Positions 26,860 to 39,219 of a stretch of 64,000 nucleotides of DNA are shown here, one piece after another (position 1 is the first letter of the stretch; the number at the start of each line of letters is the position of its first letter). Both the position numbers and the translations under genes were made by a program. Below the pieces are notes generated by a model. The model worked only from the letters and a program-made list of their open reading frames with translations. It was not told the origin of the DNA and searched no databases. The stretch comes from Gorsachius magnificus. Its lineage: Eukaryota; Chordata; Aves; Pelecaniformes; Ardeidae. The stretch lies in NCBI GenBank assembly GCA_034008185.1, contig CM067095.1:8540610-8604609 (forward strand). The letters are read 5' to 3'.

Positions 26860-28235
26860 ATATCAAGTGACTGGTTTGTATATTTGAGTTGGGAGTCTGT
26901 CCACTTACAGCAGGAAATATGTCCTGTTTATTGGACTCTCCAAGCAAAGGTCACAGAGCAAATAAATGACAGTTAAAGGAAGACCACTCCACTTCAGCTA
27001 GGAAACGCCTGGGTGAGATACTATTGATAAAACTTAAAGCCTGACTTCATCATACTCCACAGCCACGTACAGGATTCCAGGTCAGAGGCATTTCCCAAAC
27101 CAATTGCGCAATCCCAGACACAAACAAATAGTGAAAGCTGAGCTTTCTGATAGCTCTCTATCAGTCCAGAATATTTACCTATTTTTTTGGTTACAACTGA
27201 TACTGACATGGCAATTTTCTCTGTTATTCTGAAAGTTACTCAATTTATGAAACTGTCAGTCCTTCATGATACCCGCAGCGACTTCTATAAGATGGAGATC
27301 AAGTTTTTTTAGCTTGTCAACATCAAATATTTTGTGAGAGTAGTTGGATGATGTGGCATTTCCAAAAAAGCTTTAGAAATTGTGCGACCATTTCCTCTCC
27401 CCATTTCAGGATGCAATAAGCTTCATGAATGGTAACAGAACTGCGCTAGAATAAGCCGACCTTGTTTCTGATGAGCCTTTAACTCACCTAGAGTGAAATT
27501 CACTCCCTTACCCACCACCAGCCTGAAGCCTATTCACTATTTAAGCCTTCAAAATAGGATTAGGGGATTTAAGTAGCACAGAAGCTTTGCATTTTCCATC
27601 TAGTTTCTTAATGAATTTTTCCATTAATGGAAGTGAGCATTACAGCCAAGCATGCAAGGTTCTCAACAGGGCTGCTGAGCAGACAGTTCCAACCACCGAG
27701 AATGCACGACCTCCCCAATGTTGAGCAGCAAAATGCTGTTTGCTTTTGCACTGAGACAGGATTTGAACTCGGATGCGCAGAAGTGAAAACTAAAGTGATG
27801 AATTTTTCCTATCTTTTCATTATTATAAGGGATTTTCTAGCTTGCATGGTATTGAGTTGGTACTCAAAGCCAGACTTGAATAGCTTACTGTGTACTATCC
27901 TTCAAACAGATCTAACTTAGAAATAGTTCTTGACAGTCTCAGCAACACAGATCACATAAACAAAGGTATATAAGAAAGAAAAAAGAACAGCCCATGTTAA
28001 TTAGCAGCTATTTACTCCTTTAAACAAGCAAATACATAAAAACGAAAACTGGAAGTCACCCCATCATCACATGGCCATGTTAATCTCAGATACCCCGCTG
28101 CACATAAGTTTACAAACTATATTTCTTCACACTTTATTCATATATGTGGGCAGACTTTTATCTAGAGATCTGAACACAGCATACAAGCATTAGCTAATTA
28201 AATTTCTTGCAACTACTATAATACAGAAAGCACTT
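26860..28235. other. Unique noncoding sequence
   Basis: Contains a 14-bp perfect palindrome, TTCCATTAATGGAA (27619-27632). The 97-codon frame at 27627-27920 is not recognisable. Nothing else is seen. Confidence 0.65.
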
Positions 28236-28239
28236 AGAA

Positions 28240-28365
28240 GAGAGATAAAGGTAGGGTAAAACCACAGAAGCAGGTCTCATGAGACCTGGGTATCAAATGA
28301 AGCTCTACCACAGGCTGCCCACACAACTGCTGCACTTTTCCTATGGATCAGCTCCATCCCAGCAT
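28240..28365 (+). repeat. Probable MIR-like SINE remnant (head portion)
   Basis: The text 'gagacctgggtatcaaatgaagc' followed by 'tctaccacaggctgcc' resembles the tRNA-related head of sauropsid MIRs ('gagacccgggttcaattcc...gctctgccacaggc'). The B-box-like part is degenerate. An 18-bp perfect palindrome (28271-28288) overlaps it. The call is by eye and moderately uncertain. Confidence 0.45.
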
Positions 28366-28369
28366 TTTG

Positions 28370-29795
28370 TTCAGCTCTCGTAGTCAGGTTTTTTGTTCTG
28401 TAGTATTATATACCCAGAGGCACCAGCCACAATCACAACACTAGACAGGCTGGTAGGAGGAGAAATTTCTACCCGTATGTTAAGGTGACAAGTCCAAAAG
28501 CCACAGAGTGTTGCACCATGTGCAGAGACGTGAACTACTTTGTCTAACTTGCCTAAGTCTGCAGGAGAGCGGCAAACAGACCCCCTATTTCCTACGGCCT
28601 TCCCTGCCAACATCAACAAGTCCAGAATGCCTTGGATATGCTACACGTACACAAATTACCTGTACAGTACATCCTAAGTCTGATACAGAAATGTCTGTTG
28701 TTGCAAAAACACAATGTAAAATCTGCCCACGCAGAGTAACTGCTTATCTAGGGTGCATGAAAAGCTATTAAGAACCACCTCTTATTCATACAATTAAATC
28801 TCCGAGACGGCTGCTTAATGCTTGGGTAGAAGTAGCATGGCAAAGAAAGTAGTAGGTATATGGAACCCTGACTAGTAGAGATGAATTGTACATCTAAACC
28901 CTTAAGTGCAGTATCAGCTTATTGTCATTATTTCAGATTTGCAAATAGCTAAGGAATGTTCTTTTAGGAGCCTAAATGTAAGTACAAACGAGTCTCACTA
29001 ATTTGCAATTCACTGAAGATGCGATGTCAAAAGGAGTGAAGGAAAAGGGCAGTTAGGAATGGTACGAGGCTGTCCTAGTCCTCTAACCTCAGAGAATGTT
29101 TGAGAAGAAAAAAAAAAAGAATAAATGCAATCTGAGCATAAGGAGGTCTAAGTCTCCAAACCAGACATACGCCTGCCTCTCATTAGAGTTCCTGGGAGAT
29201 GTAAGGAAGCATCTGTCAGGAGAACAGACCTTATGAAAAAGTAGGGATATAAAATCCCAGATCACTTCAGAGAGACAATAAAAACAATATGGAAAATTTA
29301 TAACAATCTGGTGTAATTGTTCAAAGGTAACTGCTTCACGGACTCTTACGAGGCTTGTAAAGCTTTTTCAACTGATAAAAAAGGGATAATTTAAAGCACT
29401 GTTCGGCAAAGCTTTGCAGGAAAATAAGATGCTGATGATTGTGTTGGCTGATGACCTGCTAATGTAAATTTAAAGAGAAAACATTCTTGGTAATAAGATA
29501 TTATTGTATTTATATTCGCACAAAGCATTTTTAAACAGAAAATCCCTTCAATCCCTTCAAAATTCTGAAGTTGAAAGCTAAAAATCAGGTTTGCAGGTTC
29601 TAGACCGACAGCTATGTTTGGCCGGGTGCAAGATGGCATCTACTGTCTCAATCTAGGATATTTTCAGAGCTTTATGCAAGAAAGGTACATCCATACTGAT
29701 CTGAATACTGCAGTGAAAGCATAGCTGGGCATGTGTATAGCCCAGGAATACTCATCTTTGATCAAACAGATCAGGGAAGCTGTACATTTGGTAGT
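28370..29795. other. Unique noncoding sequence with a short poly-A run
   Basis: An 11-A run lies at 29108-29118. The A/T-rich stretch at about 29400-29560 has conserved-element-like texture only. No gene is recognised. Confidence 0.65.
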
Positions 29796-29799
29796 CAGA

Positions 29800-29985
29800 G
29801 CTGGGGACTGTGAACGATGTGGTCTAGTCCTTTCTCTGCTGTTTACTCACCCTGCAACCAAGTTGTTTTACCTTTTTATGCATTGATCTACCCTTTAAGT
29901 AGAACAGGCATGAACATAACTTTAAATACCATACAGGTGCCCTACTAAGGCTTAAAAGAATATATTAAATTTTTGATCAAAAGTC
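29800..29985 (+). repeat. MIR-like SINE remnant (sense)
   Basis: The order of motifs follows MIR. First comes tctagtcctttctctgctgtttactcac (tRNA-head end and 'tacttactagct' region), then caaccaagttgttttacc ('gaccttgggcaagttacttaacc'), then ggcatgaacataacttt ('gggataataatactt'). It is diverged, but the order and spacing are right. Confidence 0.6.
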
Positions 29986-29989
29986 ACTA

Positions 29990-31595
29990 TAATGTTGCCT
30001 AACAAAAACTTGAAAATTATCATTGTTTGCAAAAAGTGCAGCCTGTTCTGAATTCTACTATATCCTTGGAAACTGTATTATTACTGGAAAAGTAGTTTTA
30101 CAGGTCTATTTTATAGGTTATATACAAAATAATTCCTAGCTTCAGGACATTTAAATTTAAGATACTATTTTTCCCTTGAAAGTATTAATTTTCCTCTGAA
30201 TACTTTCTTAGACTATTCAATTACTTCAGAATTTTTCTCTGTTATTAACAATGCATCATTTAGCCTCATTTTTGTTTTAATCATAACAAAATCAGGCCAG
30301 GTGTTTATGCCTTTATCTGAGAAATGTCTTGCTTCAATATGTGAATATACAAACATTAGCAGAAACCAGCACAACATTTATATTCAAAAATAAGTACTAA
30401 ATATTGTGGGGTAAAATATCCCTCACTGGGAAGGAACATCAATACTGTAGGCAGAAAACATACAATGGGTCTTCTACAGTATGTTTATTTGCAATAATAT
30501 AGTTTTCACGTTTACTTGTTTATGCTTCCTTTGAATTTTCTGAAATTACTGCTAGAATATGTTAAAGCCAAAAAGGTAATTACAATCACCAAACCTTGCT
30601 ATCAATGCTTCAAAGAAACGGAGCTAACCTGTAAATTGTAACAGCTTAAATAAAGCTCAGGCCATGAAGAGCAGCATAAGCTACAATTACACTCTTTGGC
30701 CAAGCCACAAATGATGAGGAAGCAAGACAGTTGCTCTCTGCAAAATGGCCAGTGTGCTGCAAATTAGATGTCAAGGTGTGCACATATTTCAGTGAGCCTT
30801 CGAGGGCAGCCTTTGCCACCTAGTGAGCAAGGACCACAAATGATGTACAGGGAGTGTTATGTGTAGGCATCATTGCCAGCTTTGAGGATAGACAATATGA
30901 ACACAAAAATTATGCAGGTGCAGATTCACCAGGGAAATTGAGGGAGCCTTTGTCTCTCCACCAGCACAAGCTACTGATGTGGCCACAGCTATGCAGTTAC
31001 CTCTTCACCAGGGACGCAGCCCAGATTCACTGGCCTCCTCTCACCAGTACGCCGGGAGCCACAACTCCTGTGTGATAGATTAAGTCCTAGATAGCTAAGG
31101 ACCAATATCCCAAGGGGCTTTGCAGGGAGACAAAAGCCTGTCATTTTTCTGCTGCAAAGTGAGGCTTTTATGTGCTGGAAACGCAGAGTTTTAGACTGAA
31201 CTACTTAAAATTAGAAACACAAAAAGCCACAGAAAAGACACTGCAATCATTAAATCTTTATAGGCACCTTAAAATTCTACTGACAAGTAGTAATAGAGAT
31301 TAAAAAAAAAAAAAAGGAAACATGGTAGCCAACAGCCATTGCATCACAGCTGAAAAGCAAGAAAGGGTCAGAGTTATTTGTAAAAGTCACTGGTAATTCC
31401 TGGTCTGACTTAACTTGCTGGTCTACCTTTTATACTAATTGGCAAAAGAAAAGATAATGCATTAAGATAGATAGTACTTAAGTGATCCACATTTTATTAG
31501 AGTTAGCTTTATGCTCTCTTAGTGATTTTGTACAACTATCGTCACATTCCCCCTCCACCTTTGCCAGATCTCCCTCCTCATTAGTATTCTTCACA
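29990..31595. other. Unique noncoding sequence with a poly-A run
   Basis: A run of 14 A lies at 31302-31315. A CTCF-like motif sits at 30814-30826. The 30000-30600 segment is strongly A/T-rich. No gene is seen. Confidence 0.7.
30814..30826 (-). promoter_or_regulatory. CTCF-like motif match
   Basis: TGCCACCTAGTGA agrees with 12 of 13 positions of the CTCF core written as TGCCMYCTRSTGG; only the last base differs. A GAGGGCAG stretch lies just upstream. Single motif matches are common, so binding is unproven. Confidence 0.2.
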
Positions 31596-31599
31596 TAGC

Positions 31600-31752
31600 A
31601 TCAGGGAACAATACAGGTTACGGGACCTTGGCAGATATCTAGTCCAGTCCCCTCCTCAAAGCAGGGTCAACACTGAATTCAGACCCGGGTGCTCCAGGCT
31701 GTTGCGTTTTGAAATTCTTCAAGGACAGAAATTCTACAACCTCTCTAGGCCC
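31600..31752 (-). mobile_element. CR1 LINE 3'-end fragment, antisense
   Basis: The text follows the familiar antisense CR1 tail. 'atacaggttacgggacc' corresponds to 'cataggttggaagggacc'. 'atctagtccagtcccctcctcaaagcagggtcaac' corresponds to the 'atctagtccaaccccctgctcaaagcagggtcaac' block. Further on, 'ttcttcaaggacagaaattctacaacctctct' matches the 'tctccaaggatggagactccacaacctctct' block. CR1 is the dominant LINE of birds and other sauropsids. The fragment has lost its 3' octamer repeat and everything beyond roughly 150 bp, so it is dead. The level of divergence suggests an old insertion. Confidence 0.88.
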
Positions 31753-31774
31753 CCTTTTCAATCTTTCCTCTTCT

Positions 31775-33780
31775 CAAGGCCACACAAGCCCAGGGGTGTC
31801 ACGCTGTCCTCTCAGAGGCTACCAGCACAGGAAACTGATTTTCAGTACGCTCCAGCAACAGCCTTACTTCTGGTCTTTTGCTTTAATTCCTACAGTAAGT
31901 ATGAAGGCACTGCAGTGTAGCTGAATTGGAAAAACACTATGTACAGGAAAACCCAACGAGGACCCTTAGCCTGCTGACATGCATCTGAAATACAGTGGCA
32001 TACTGGTTTGAAAAACTTGGAAAAGTCCAGAAGCAGCACTGTATATAAATAAATGCCTTGCCTGCACATGAGACATCTGATCATAGACTATGGCTGAAAA
32101 GTGAGCACTAAGGTTGAGATCAGCTTTTTGACTCTGTCTACATGAATCATTGTGTTGTCCATTCCTGAAATGAAATCAACCAGTAGCACATCAACTCTGA
32201 CTTCCAAACATGAACTGCAATATTTGAGTATGCCTGGGAAGGCAATTTTTTTTTGACTCGACACTTGGCCATCTAACCTTGAAATGCTAGGTGTTGTAAA
32301 TATGATATATTGCTGCTATAAAAGTGGGGGAAAGTGTCTGAAATTCAAGATGAGAAGGCAGTGGGAGGAGGATTTCCCCCCACCTTACTGCTATGTCATT
32401 CTGATACTTAAAAATAAAATCCCCAAACATGATTTTGCCCTACTGAAGTACCTATTTGAAACTGCCTAACTCAATATATTATGCTATCCTCCCAGTCACA
32501 GTACATTCGTCCAGATGTAAAAGTATTAGTGAAACCTTGCTGCAATCAATGGCCATCCAGTCAATTGTGGTAGTCTTTGGAGCAATGGAGGTATTTTTCA
32601 AGGCACAAGATTCTCTGGATATGTGAGAGAAGCAGAAGTTCATCGGGTTTGGATTCTTCTTTCACATTTCGCATCAACAGGGTAGCGTAGCATAATTGAT
32701 AGACCTCATGGTGACTTCTTTTGTTAGCAGCTCACCTCTTGGAACAGCAAGAAATCTGTGCAGCTTCTATATTGAGCCTTTCTTCCCTCCCAGAGAGTTC
32801 AATGCCTTAACAAGATACATATGAAATCAGAAACAGCTAATGGCGCTGGGCTTGTTGTACTCTTGACAGTCTTTGAGGCAGACATTAACAGAAAAGGCTA
32901 CACATCTGTAAGTGTAGGGTGTTGGGTTTGGGGGTCTTTAAAAAGCATTGTCAAAATAAATAATGGTTAGAACTTTTTTCCTTGAAAGCCTGTACAAAGC
33001 CCTTAAAGTAAGTTCTTAAAAATATCATGTCAATCATTCGGCATTCCGCTAAGTAGTCACACTACATCCATGAAGACAGTTTAGTCTCTAATAACAGAAA
33101 CAGATCTTTGTAGAGGCTTTTTTTGGTTTTGTTAGGGTTTTTTTCTTTTCCTTAGCATTAGGGTTAGTGATAAAGGATTTTGAACTGAGCCACTAGCTAG
33201 TACGCGTCATATCCTCAGAGTATCAGAATTCTCAAGGTAACATCCTTTAATAATAGGAAGAAAAATCCCATCCTCCCAACAGTATTTTCTAATGAACTAA
33301 CAGATTTTATTTTTTTTTCTGCTGAAGTGCCAGGTGTCACTCAATACACACTCTCAAACAAATGAAGATTTAACTGGTCCAATCCAGGGCAACTCATAAT
33401 CTGATTCTAGATAAACTTTGCTTATGCATTTCTCTGCGATTCACTTTTTCCTGTTCATAAACTGCTAATAAACATATTAATACTCACTTCTGTGAATGCT
33501 TTGAGAAGACTCAAACCAACATTACAGAGCGGAGATGTGTTGCTACTTAGGCCATTTCTGATCTTGATTCCAGCCTCCCTGTCATAAGCCCCTGACACCA
33601 TACACGATGTGCACTGCAGAACAGTTGCTACTTTAGGTATTATCAGCCCCAGGTGTTTGTTACCAAGCCAGTGCTGGACACCAGGTGCTCTTCCGTAGGG
33701 TCTTGAGGAAACCAAAATCCCCAGGTGCTTCTAACGCAAGCCCTATTATTATTACTCTCCTCAAATTGAACCCACTAATG
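31775..33780. other. Unique noncoding sequence
   Basis: Past the CR1 match the sequence no longer follows the element. T-rich runs lie near 33119-33150 and 33306-33319. No gene or RNA is recognised. Confidence 0.65.
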
Positions 33781-33787
33781 AAGAACA

Positions 33788-33835
33788 GAAAAAAAAAAAC
33801 CAAAAAAAAAACCAACACCCCAAAAAAACCCCCAT
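33788..33835. repeat. A/C-rich low-complexity tract
   Basis: Runs of 11 A and 10 A are separated by CC, followed by CCAAAAAAACCCCC-type sequence. The Lys/Pro-rich open frame across it is an artefact of this composition. Confidence 0.9.
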
Positions 33836-33839
33836 TACA

Positions 33840-36635
33840 TGACCTTCAGATTAACACCTCAGTTAAGTTGAAAGAATAATAGAAGACAAATGGGCATATT
33901 TGGGGCATCTATGAAGAATTACTGATTTCAAGCTACTAGAAAGCCGTATTTATTTGGCAATTCAGGGCAACAGATGGAGAGGCCAACCAAGAGGCACATT
34001 ATTCTGTAGCACAATAACTAGTGAAGAGGCATTCTCCTATTCAAACATAAAATTGAGCATAGTACAGGGAATACAGTAAAAAGGGGCCATATAATACACC
34101 CCTCATATCAGGAGTGCAGGCATCCTCCTTTAAAAAACTTTCTATAAAAGAGCATGACTTATTCAATGGTGCTTTATTTGCAGTTGTAGCAGCTGCTGCT
34201 CAAGGCCATGACTGTTGCTTTGGTGATAATTTTGGAGGAGATTTTGTCATTTTCTGTAGTAGACACTAAGATTATGGATAGTATTGCTGAGTCACAGCGA
34301 TCAGTATTTTGTGTATGTGGTGTCTCTCTCCATACTCTAGAAACACTGTATGAATATACCAGAATACCAGCTGTAATTTTGAAAATACATTTCTAAACCT
34401 TGTAGTTGGGCAGACAGTGCTTAAACATGTAAAATTCATATGTTCCAAAGAAAAAAGAAAAATTCAAATACACACTGTTATAAAATTATCATCAAGCCAA
34501 TTTCATGATTTTGGGGGGTCTGGGACTTTGTTCTGAAATGCCTGAAGCAGGCATTAATGTATCATCCTCTGAATGGGAATCAGATGAAGGCAAGTAGAAC
34601 AACTGCAGAAGTTAAATACTACATACTGTCATGGTAGGAGAATTTTCTGTTTCAAATGTCCACAGAATTGCCAAGGTTTCCTCCTGCTGAGGAAACCCAA
34701 AGATTCTGAACCACACAGTCTTAATGAGATTCAAATGCTCCTGCATTTTCCTTATATAATCTATATATTCTCCTGTTCAATTGCTAAAGGCTGCCTCTTC
34801 ATTCCTCCACTGCTCTGTTACCATGAACAGCTGAACGCTGGAAGCAAAGAAGGGAAACCAACATAGCAACCTGTCCTGTGTTTTTAGAATATGGTTTTAT
34901 TTTAAAGTGTTTGCTTTAGGATAGCCAGAGAGATTCAAAGCCCAACTATAAAAGAGTCCTTGGGGAACACCGCAGACAATCTGAATTTGCACAACTGCAC
35001 TTTCAGTTACCCTCATTAATACAGAATTATCTCAGTGGAAACAGTAGAGGCCAATACAGAAATGTATGGAATTTCAGAAAAAAAATAAAATCCTTTCTGC
35101 TTCTAACTAAAAGATTGTCTCTACAAAGCACAGAGCAAAACGTAGATGAACCAGGACAAAAAGGGAAATTTTTAACCACCCTACTGCAAAACAAGGAACA
35201 CTACCCCCCTTTATTGTCAGAACTATGTAGGTTTCTAAACTTCTTACACACTTCCCCCCCCCATCTGTCTATAAATCATTCTGTAGTGTCAAGATAGGGT
35301 ATAAATTAGAGCAGGTTCTTCAAGACACAGTCTGTCTTCCAGTATGCAAAACCTGTCTGGGATCCCTAAGGCTTTACTTAAGGCACAATATTTCTACGGG
35401 TATTTTTCATGTAATGGAAGGTATTAAGGAACTGATGGCCATTTGTTAATGATTTTCTAAGAGGAGTCTAAATAATCTTATTTAAAAACCAAAACATGCA
35501 ACATCATCCAAAAGAGAGCTTCTAACACTGTTTAGCTATGTTTAAGTGTAAGCTGTTATGGCTGTCTGAAGTACTGCGTCTGTAAGGACAAAATACAGTT
35601 CCAGGTGTCACATATGAAACTCTTACAGTGCTGCAGCCCCGACTGTGACTTCAGTTCTGCTCTTGCTCACCACCTGGCTCTCAAGGCCTGTAGCTCTTGC
35701 AGATTACAGCGATTTCACTACTCCCTGTCATACCAGAACTATGACAGACTCTTTCTTGTACAAAACCAGGATAATTCTCAACTATCAAAGAAACTTCTAT
35801 GGTTATGTTTAGCTGCAATAAGCAGAATTTTCAAAATTTATTGAAATAATATAAGGTTACATAATTGGTTTACTCCCAGCTTTCCTCTTTGTTCAACTCT
35901 GCTTCTTAATCCTCTTTTTTTTCCCCCTTTTGTTTTTATATTGGTCCATAAGCACAGACATGTGTCAGGCATAAAATGGCTGGAATCTTCCCTGCAGCAA
36001 AAGAGCAAGAACTGTTTGACTGAACATGGGGTTAATCATGTGATAAAGTCTTGAACCTCCCAGACAGACCCACAAGTCAATGCTCAAACATCCACAAAAA
36101 ATGGGAAGATAATCAAAGGAACCTGTGATCATTCCCAGAGCAAGATAAGCCATCTATTACAACACTGGTCTGCTAGAATGCCAGCTTGCATATGTTTGCA
36201 AAGCTTATTGGAAATCACAGACTGCTTAAAAAAGGAGCAAAAGAATCCCTTTGAAAATACACTGCTCCTTTACTAGAAGGTTTCCTTACAAGCTATAGAT
36301 TTTTGTACTATACATTTAAGAGTTGAGGAACAAATAGAAAGCTTAGTGGAAAATGGTTTCGCAAATAGAATGGCCAGTGTGTCAAAGCGTAAGAGGCAGC
36401 AGGAAAGCCAATGTGAATTTAAGAAAGTTTGTTTTACTGCCATAGATCTTGCTGCTGTCAAATCCAGGAAGAGCAACTGCATTCTCTAATTTCTGGCCTA
36501 ATTCCAAAGTAGCAACAACAAATTAGCCATAACAGTGACTTTATATGGGCCTTATCACCACAATCATCAATAAATTCAGTCCCATACCAGTCTCATTAAA
36601 CAGTTTAGTACTGGCATGTTAACAGACAAACCATG
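33840..36635. other. Unique noncoding sequence
   Basis: A small inverted repeat (AATGCCTG, AAG loop, CAGGCATT) lies at 34537-34555, and short poly-C near 35252-35260. No transposon, exon or RNA gene is recognised. Confidence 0.65.
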
Positions 36636-36639
36636 AAGA

Positions 36640-36745
36640 ATGAAGGGACTCAAGAGATTTGCTCATCATAACACAGAATTCGGTAGCAGGGCAGGAAAAT
36701 AAGATAAACTCCCAAGTTTCAGGCAGGTACTAGATGACTCCCTCA
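36640..36745 (-). repeat. MIR-like SINE remnant (antisense)
   Basis: 'gactcaagagatttgctcatcataacacag' matches the antisense core 'gttaagtgacttgctcaaggtcacacag'. It is followed by 'ggtagcagggcagg' ('agtggcagagccagg') and 'actagatgactccc' (the 'ctgactccc' segment). Order and spacing fit MIR. Confidence 0.55.
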
Positions 36746-36749
36746 CCCC

Positions 36750-37130
36750 ATCCCTGAATCCAGCAGACAGAAGGGAGGACAGAGGGAGCACACACACTCC
36801 ATGGGGCACGGAGCTGCCAGGGTCACCGGTGCTACATTATTTCCCAACAGAAGCAACTGCAGTGCTAAGGAACTGCAGTTCAACTTTTGCTAGTTTAATC
36901 TAACTACAGCTGTTTGTAGCTTTTGATCATTTCTAAGTGGACAGGAATCCAATGTGAAAACCAACAAACATGCTGTATTACCAGGTTGTTTGCTTGTTTA
37001 TGAGTGGTTCTGGAATTTGGCCTGAACTTCTGACTTTCAAAGGAGGTGTCCCAACTGAATAGAGTTAACAGCTGAAGAAATGATGTAAAACTTACCCTGA
37101 TGAAGCTCAACCAGGACTACTAATATTTCT
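36750..37130. other. Unique noncoding sequence
   Basis: Nothing is recognised here. Confidence 0.6.
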
Positions 37131-37134
37131 TTAC

Positions 37135-37159
37135 AAAAAAAAAAGGGGGGGGAGGGGGC
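37135..37159. repeat. A10 then G-rich low-complexity tract
   Basis: Ten A are followed by eight G, one A and five more G. The G-rich part could in principle stack, but only two clear G-runs are present. Confidence 0.9.
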
Positions 37160-37164
37160 TTATT

Positions 37165-39010
37165 AGAGACAGAACAGTAAATCAATTACACACACAAAAA
37201 AAAAGTATAAGGTAATTGGGAAGGGAAAAAAACTTTTTTCCTTTGTCTGCATAAAAATATACACAGCCAGATAACAGCACCATCAAAAGGCACAGAACAA
37301 CAGAATTCCTTACTGGTCCAAACCATCCACGTGTTTTGATCTCTTGACTTGCGCTCCAGTGCCAAGATCCATAAATAGGCAGAACTAACTGCTTGTGCTG
37401 CTCTGTCCAGCCCTTGAATGGGAATTTCTGATACTGGATCCAAAATTAAAGTAAAACTGCTTAACCTCTGTATTTTACTACCTGACCTTCAAAGCTGATA
37501 AAAGCATATTTTTTCCCTTGAAAAGAAATAAAGCCATTAGGGAGCCAGGAAGTGCTTTATCTTCATCGCATGACTTTCATCCAAAAGCTTGCATTACGTT
37601 TTTCTCTCTCATTTGTGCCAGTCTGGTAATGTGATTAAGGGATGGCATTACTGGCTCAAGCATGGCCACTACGCAAAACAACAGAAACTTGCTCTGCCTT
37701 CCAAAAGAAGCAAATCCATGTGAAAAATACACATAAATAAAATGGCATTGGTCTGAAGACTCAAAGGGAAATTTTGTAGCGATTTTATGTCAATACGTGC
37801 TAACACAATGACGCTGAAGTAGCAGCATTTAGATTTCTTTTGTGCATAAGCACCAAGACAATTCTCTTACAAACTAATTGCATAGTGCCATCTTTAGCAT
37901 GATTCATATACAAAAGCAGCTTCTTTCATGATAGGTTTTATTTTGTACACTCACATGTCACAAAAGCAGGTATTAATGCCTTCAATAACTACATCTTCCA
38001 TTTAATTAAAAGTGTGTCATTGCATAGGGGAGAGTAGAAGGCTTTAGACTTCCAATGTTTGTGCTTAAAAAGAGAAAAATCACCTGCTTTGAGGAAAGGG
38101 TGTAATTTGCTGTGGAACAACCCATCTCCTGCCATTCTAGAGCTGTCACCCTATTTCGCTTCTCACCAAAGGCCTTTAGAGAGAAATTAATTTTGCAGCA
38201 AAAAGAGAGTCAGGAAGCTATTAGAAGAGTTTGGATAAGTTGAGTGGATGTAGCAGAGATGGTTTATTTAACCTTTAATTAAAGGAAATAACCACTCATC
38301 AGGAAGATAAACAGGAATCTAAAAATAGTCTCTCAATATGACCACGATACATTATGCAACACACGCACACCACACGTTCAACGAGATCTGGTCCTCAAGA
38401 ACAACAGCCTACTCTTGCTTGTTTCTAATACTCTACTTTTTGGACATCGTAAGTTCATCAGTCCCAAACAGTGGCAGAGAAAATCACATCCCTTTGACTG
38501 TAATTTGCTATTAGGTGTAAAGAAGCCTAGCTTTGCTGGAAGAAAGATTTTTATTTACTAGTTTGTGCATTTGTCTGTTGAACACCTTAATCTCCACTGC
38601 CCACAGAATTTTTTTAGGCAATGTCTCATTTAGCATTTGTATAGCCTGCCTCACCATAATGAGTTAGTATTCATTAACTTTAGGGATTCTTCATCTTACT
38701 AGAAAGAGAATGACCCAGAATATGCACATCGCATCGACTGAGGTTTCTACTTAACGGTTCTGCTTTTTGTTCTTGCAGATACTGCTTGACTTGAGGTTTT
38801 AGGAGATTTTGGACCACCACCTAGGATACAAATTTTGATTTGCTGTTTTGCTGGGAGAGGTTACAAAGATGCAGGTTTTATCACTTGACTATTTCCATCT
38901 CTTCTATGTTTAGATTATCTGTGCTATTACAATCTCCAATGCTGAATGCTCTCTGCAGCTGCATAATGTATCACAGATGCACAGTAAGCTCCTCTCTATA
39001 TAGCAGCATT
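37165..39010. other. Noncoding sequence, conserved-element-like at 37.9-38.3 kb
   Basis: 37900-38320 is non-repetitive A/T-rich sequence with TTAATTAAA cores and the imperfect palindrome at 38261-38293. A 'gcttaacctctg' string at 37460-37471 hints at MIR but lacks supporting neighbours. Confidence 0.5.
38261..38293. other. Near-perfect loopless palindrome
   Basis: The core CCTTTAATTAAAGG (38272-38285) is perfect. It extends outwards: GGTT-t-ATTT-aa on the left matches AAATAACC on the right, giving 15 paired bases per arm with a 1-nt and a 2-nt bulge. Confidence 0.75.
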
Positions 39011-39014
39011 GTGT

Positions 39015-39215
39015 CACAGCATGGTGCAATGGATAGGAAGCTATTCCTGGATACGATACCAACTTCTCGTGTGACATTGGACAAGGCCTCTTAACCTCTC
39101 TGTTCTTCATCCTTCTTCTCTGAAATGCTGATGATAATATAAACCCACTTGATTGCGAAGAACTTTGAAATCAAAGGAAGAAATTTCAAAAGAAATGCTA
39201 TTTATTTCTCTACCA
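39015..39215 (+). repeat. MIR-like SINE remnant, near full length (sense)
   Basis: The full order is visible: head 'agcatggtgcaatggatagg'; 'gtgtgacattggacaaggcctcttaacctctctg' (matching 'gtgtgaccttgggcaagtcacttaacctctctg'); 'ttctctgaaatgctgatgataata' ('catctgtaaaatggggataata'); then 'cgaagaactttgaaatcaaagg' ('gtaaagcgctttgagatc...gg'). This is the best-preserved SINE in the window. The 86-codon frame at 39149-39409 overlaps its tail and is not coding. Confidence 0.78.
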
Positions 39216-39219
39216 AAAC

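Noticed and set aside
27755..27790. 'acaggatttgaactcgg', resembling an antisense MIR head or tRNA B-box
   Set aside because: No MIR core lies at the expected distance, and no tRNA-like fold or A-box is seen.
33158..33167. TTAGGGTTAG telomere-like string
   Set aside because: Only about one and a half units, embedded in T-rich sequence; not an interstitial telomere array.
37455..37510. 'gcttaacctctg' string suggestive of sense MIR
   Set aside because: The flanking MIR segments are missing, and the short match is likely chance.
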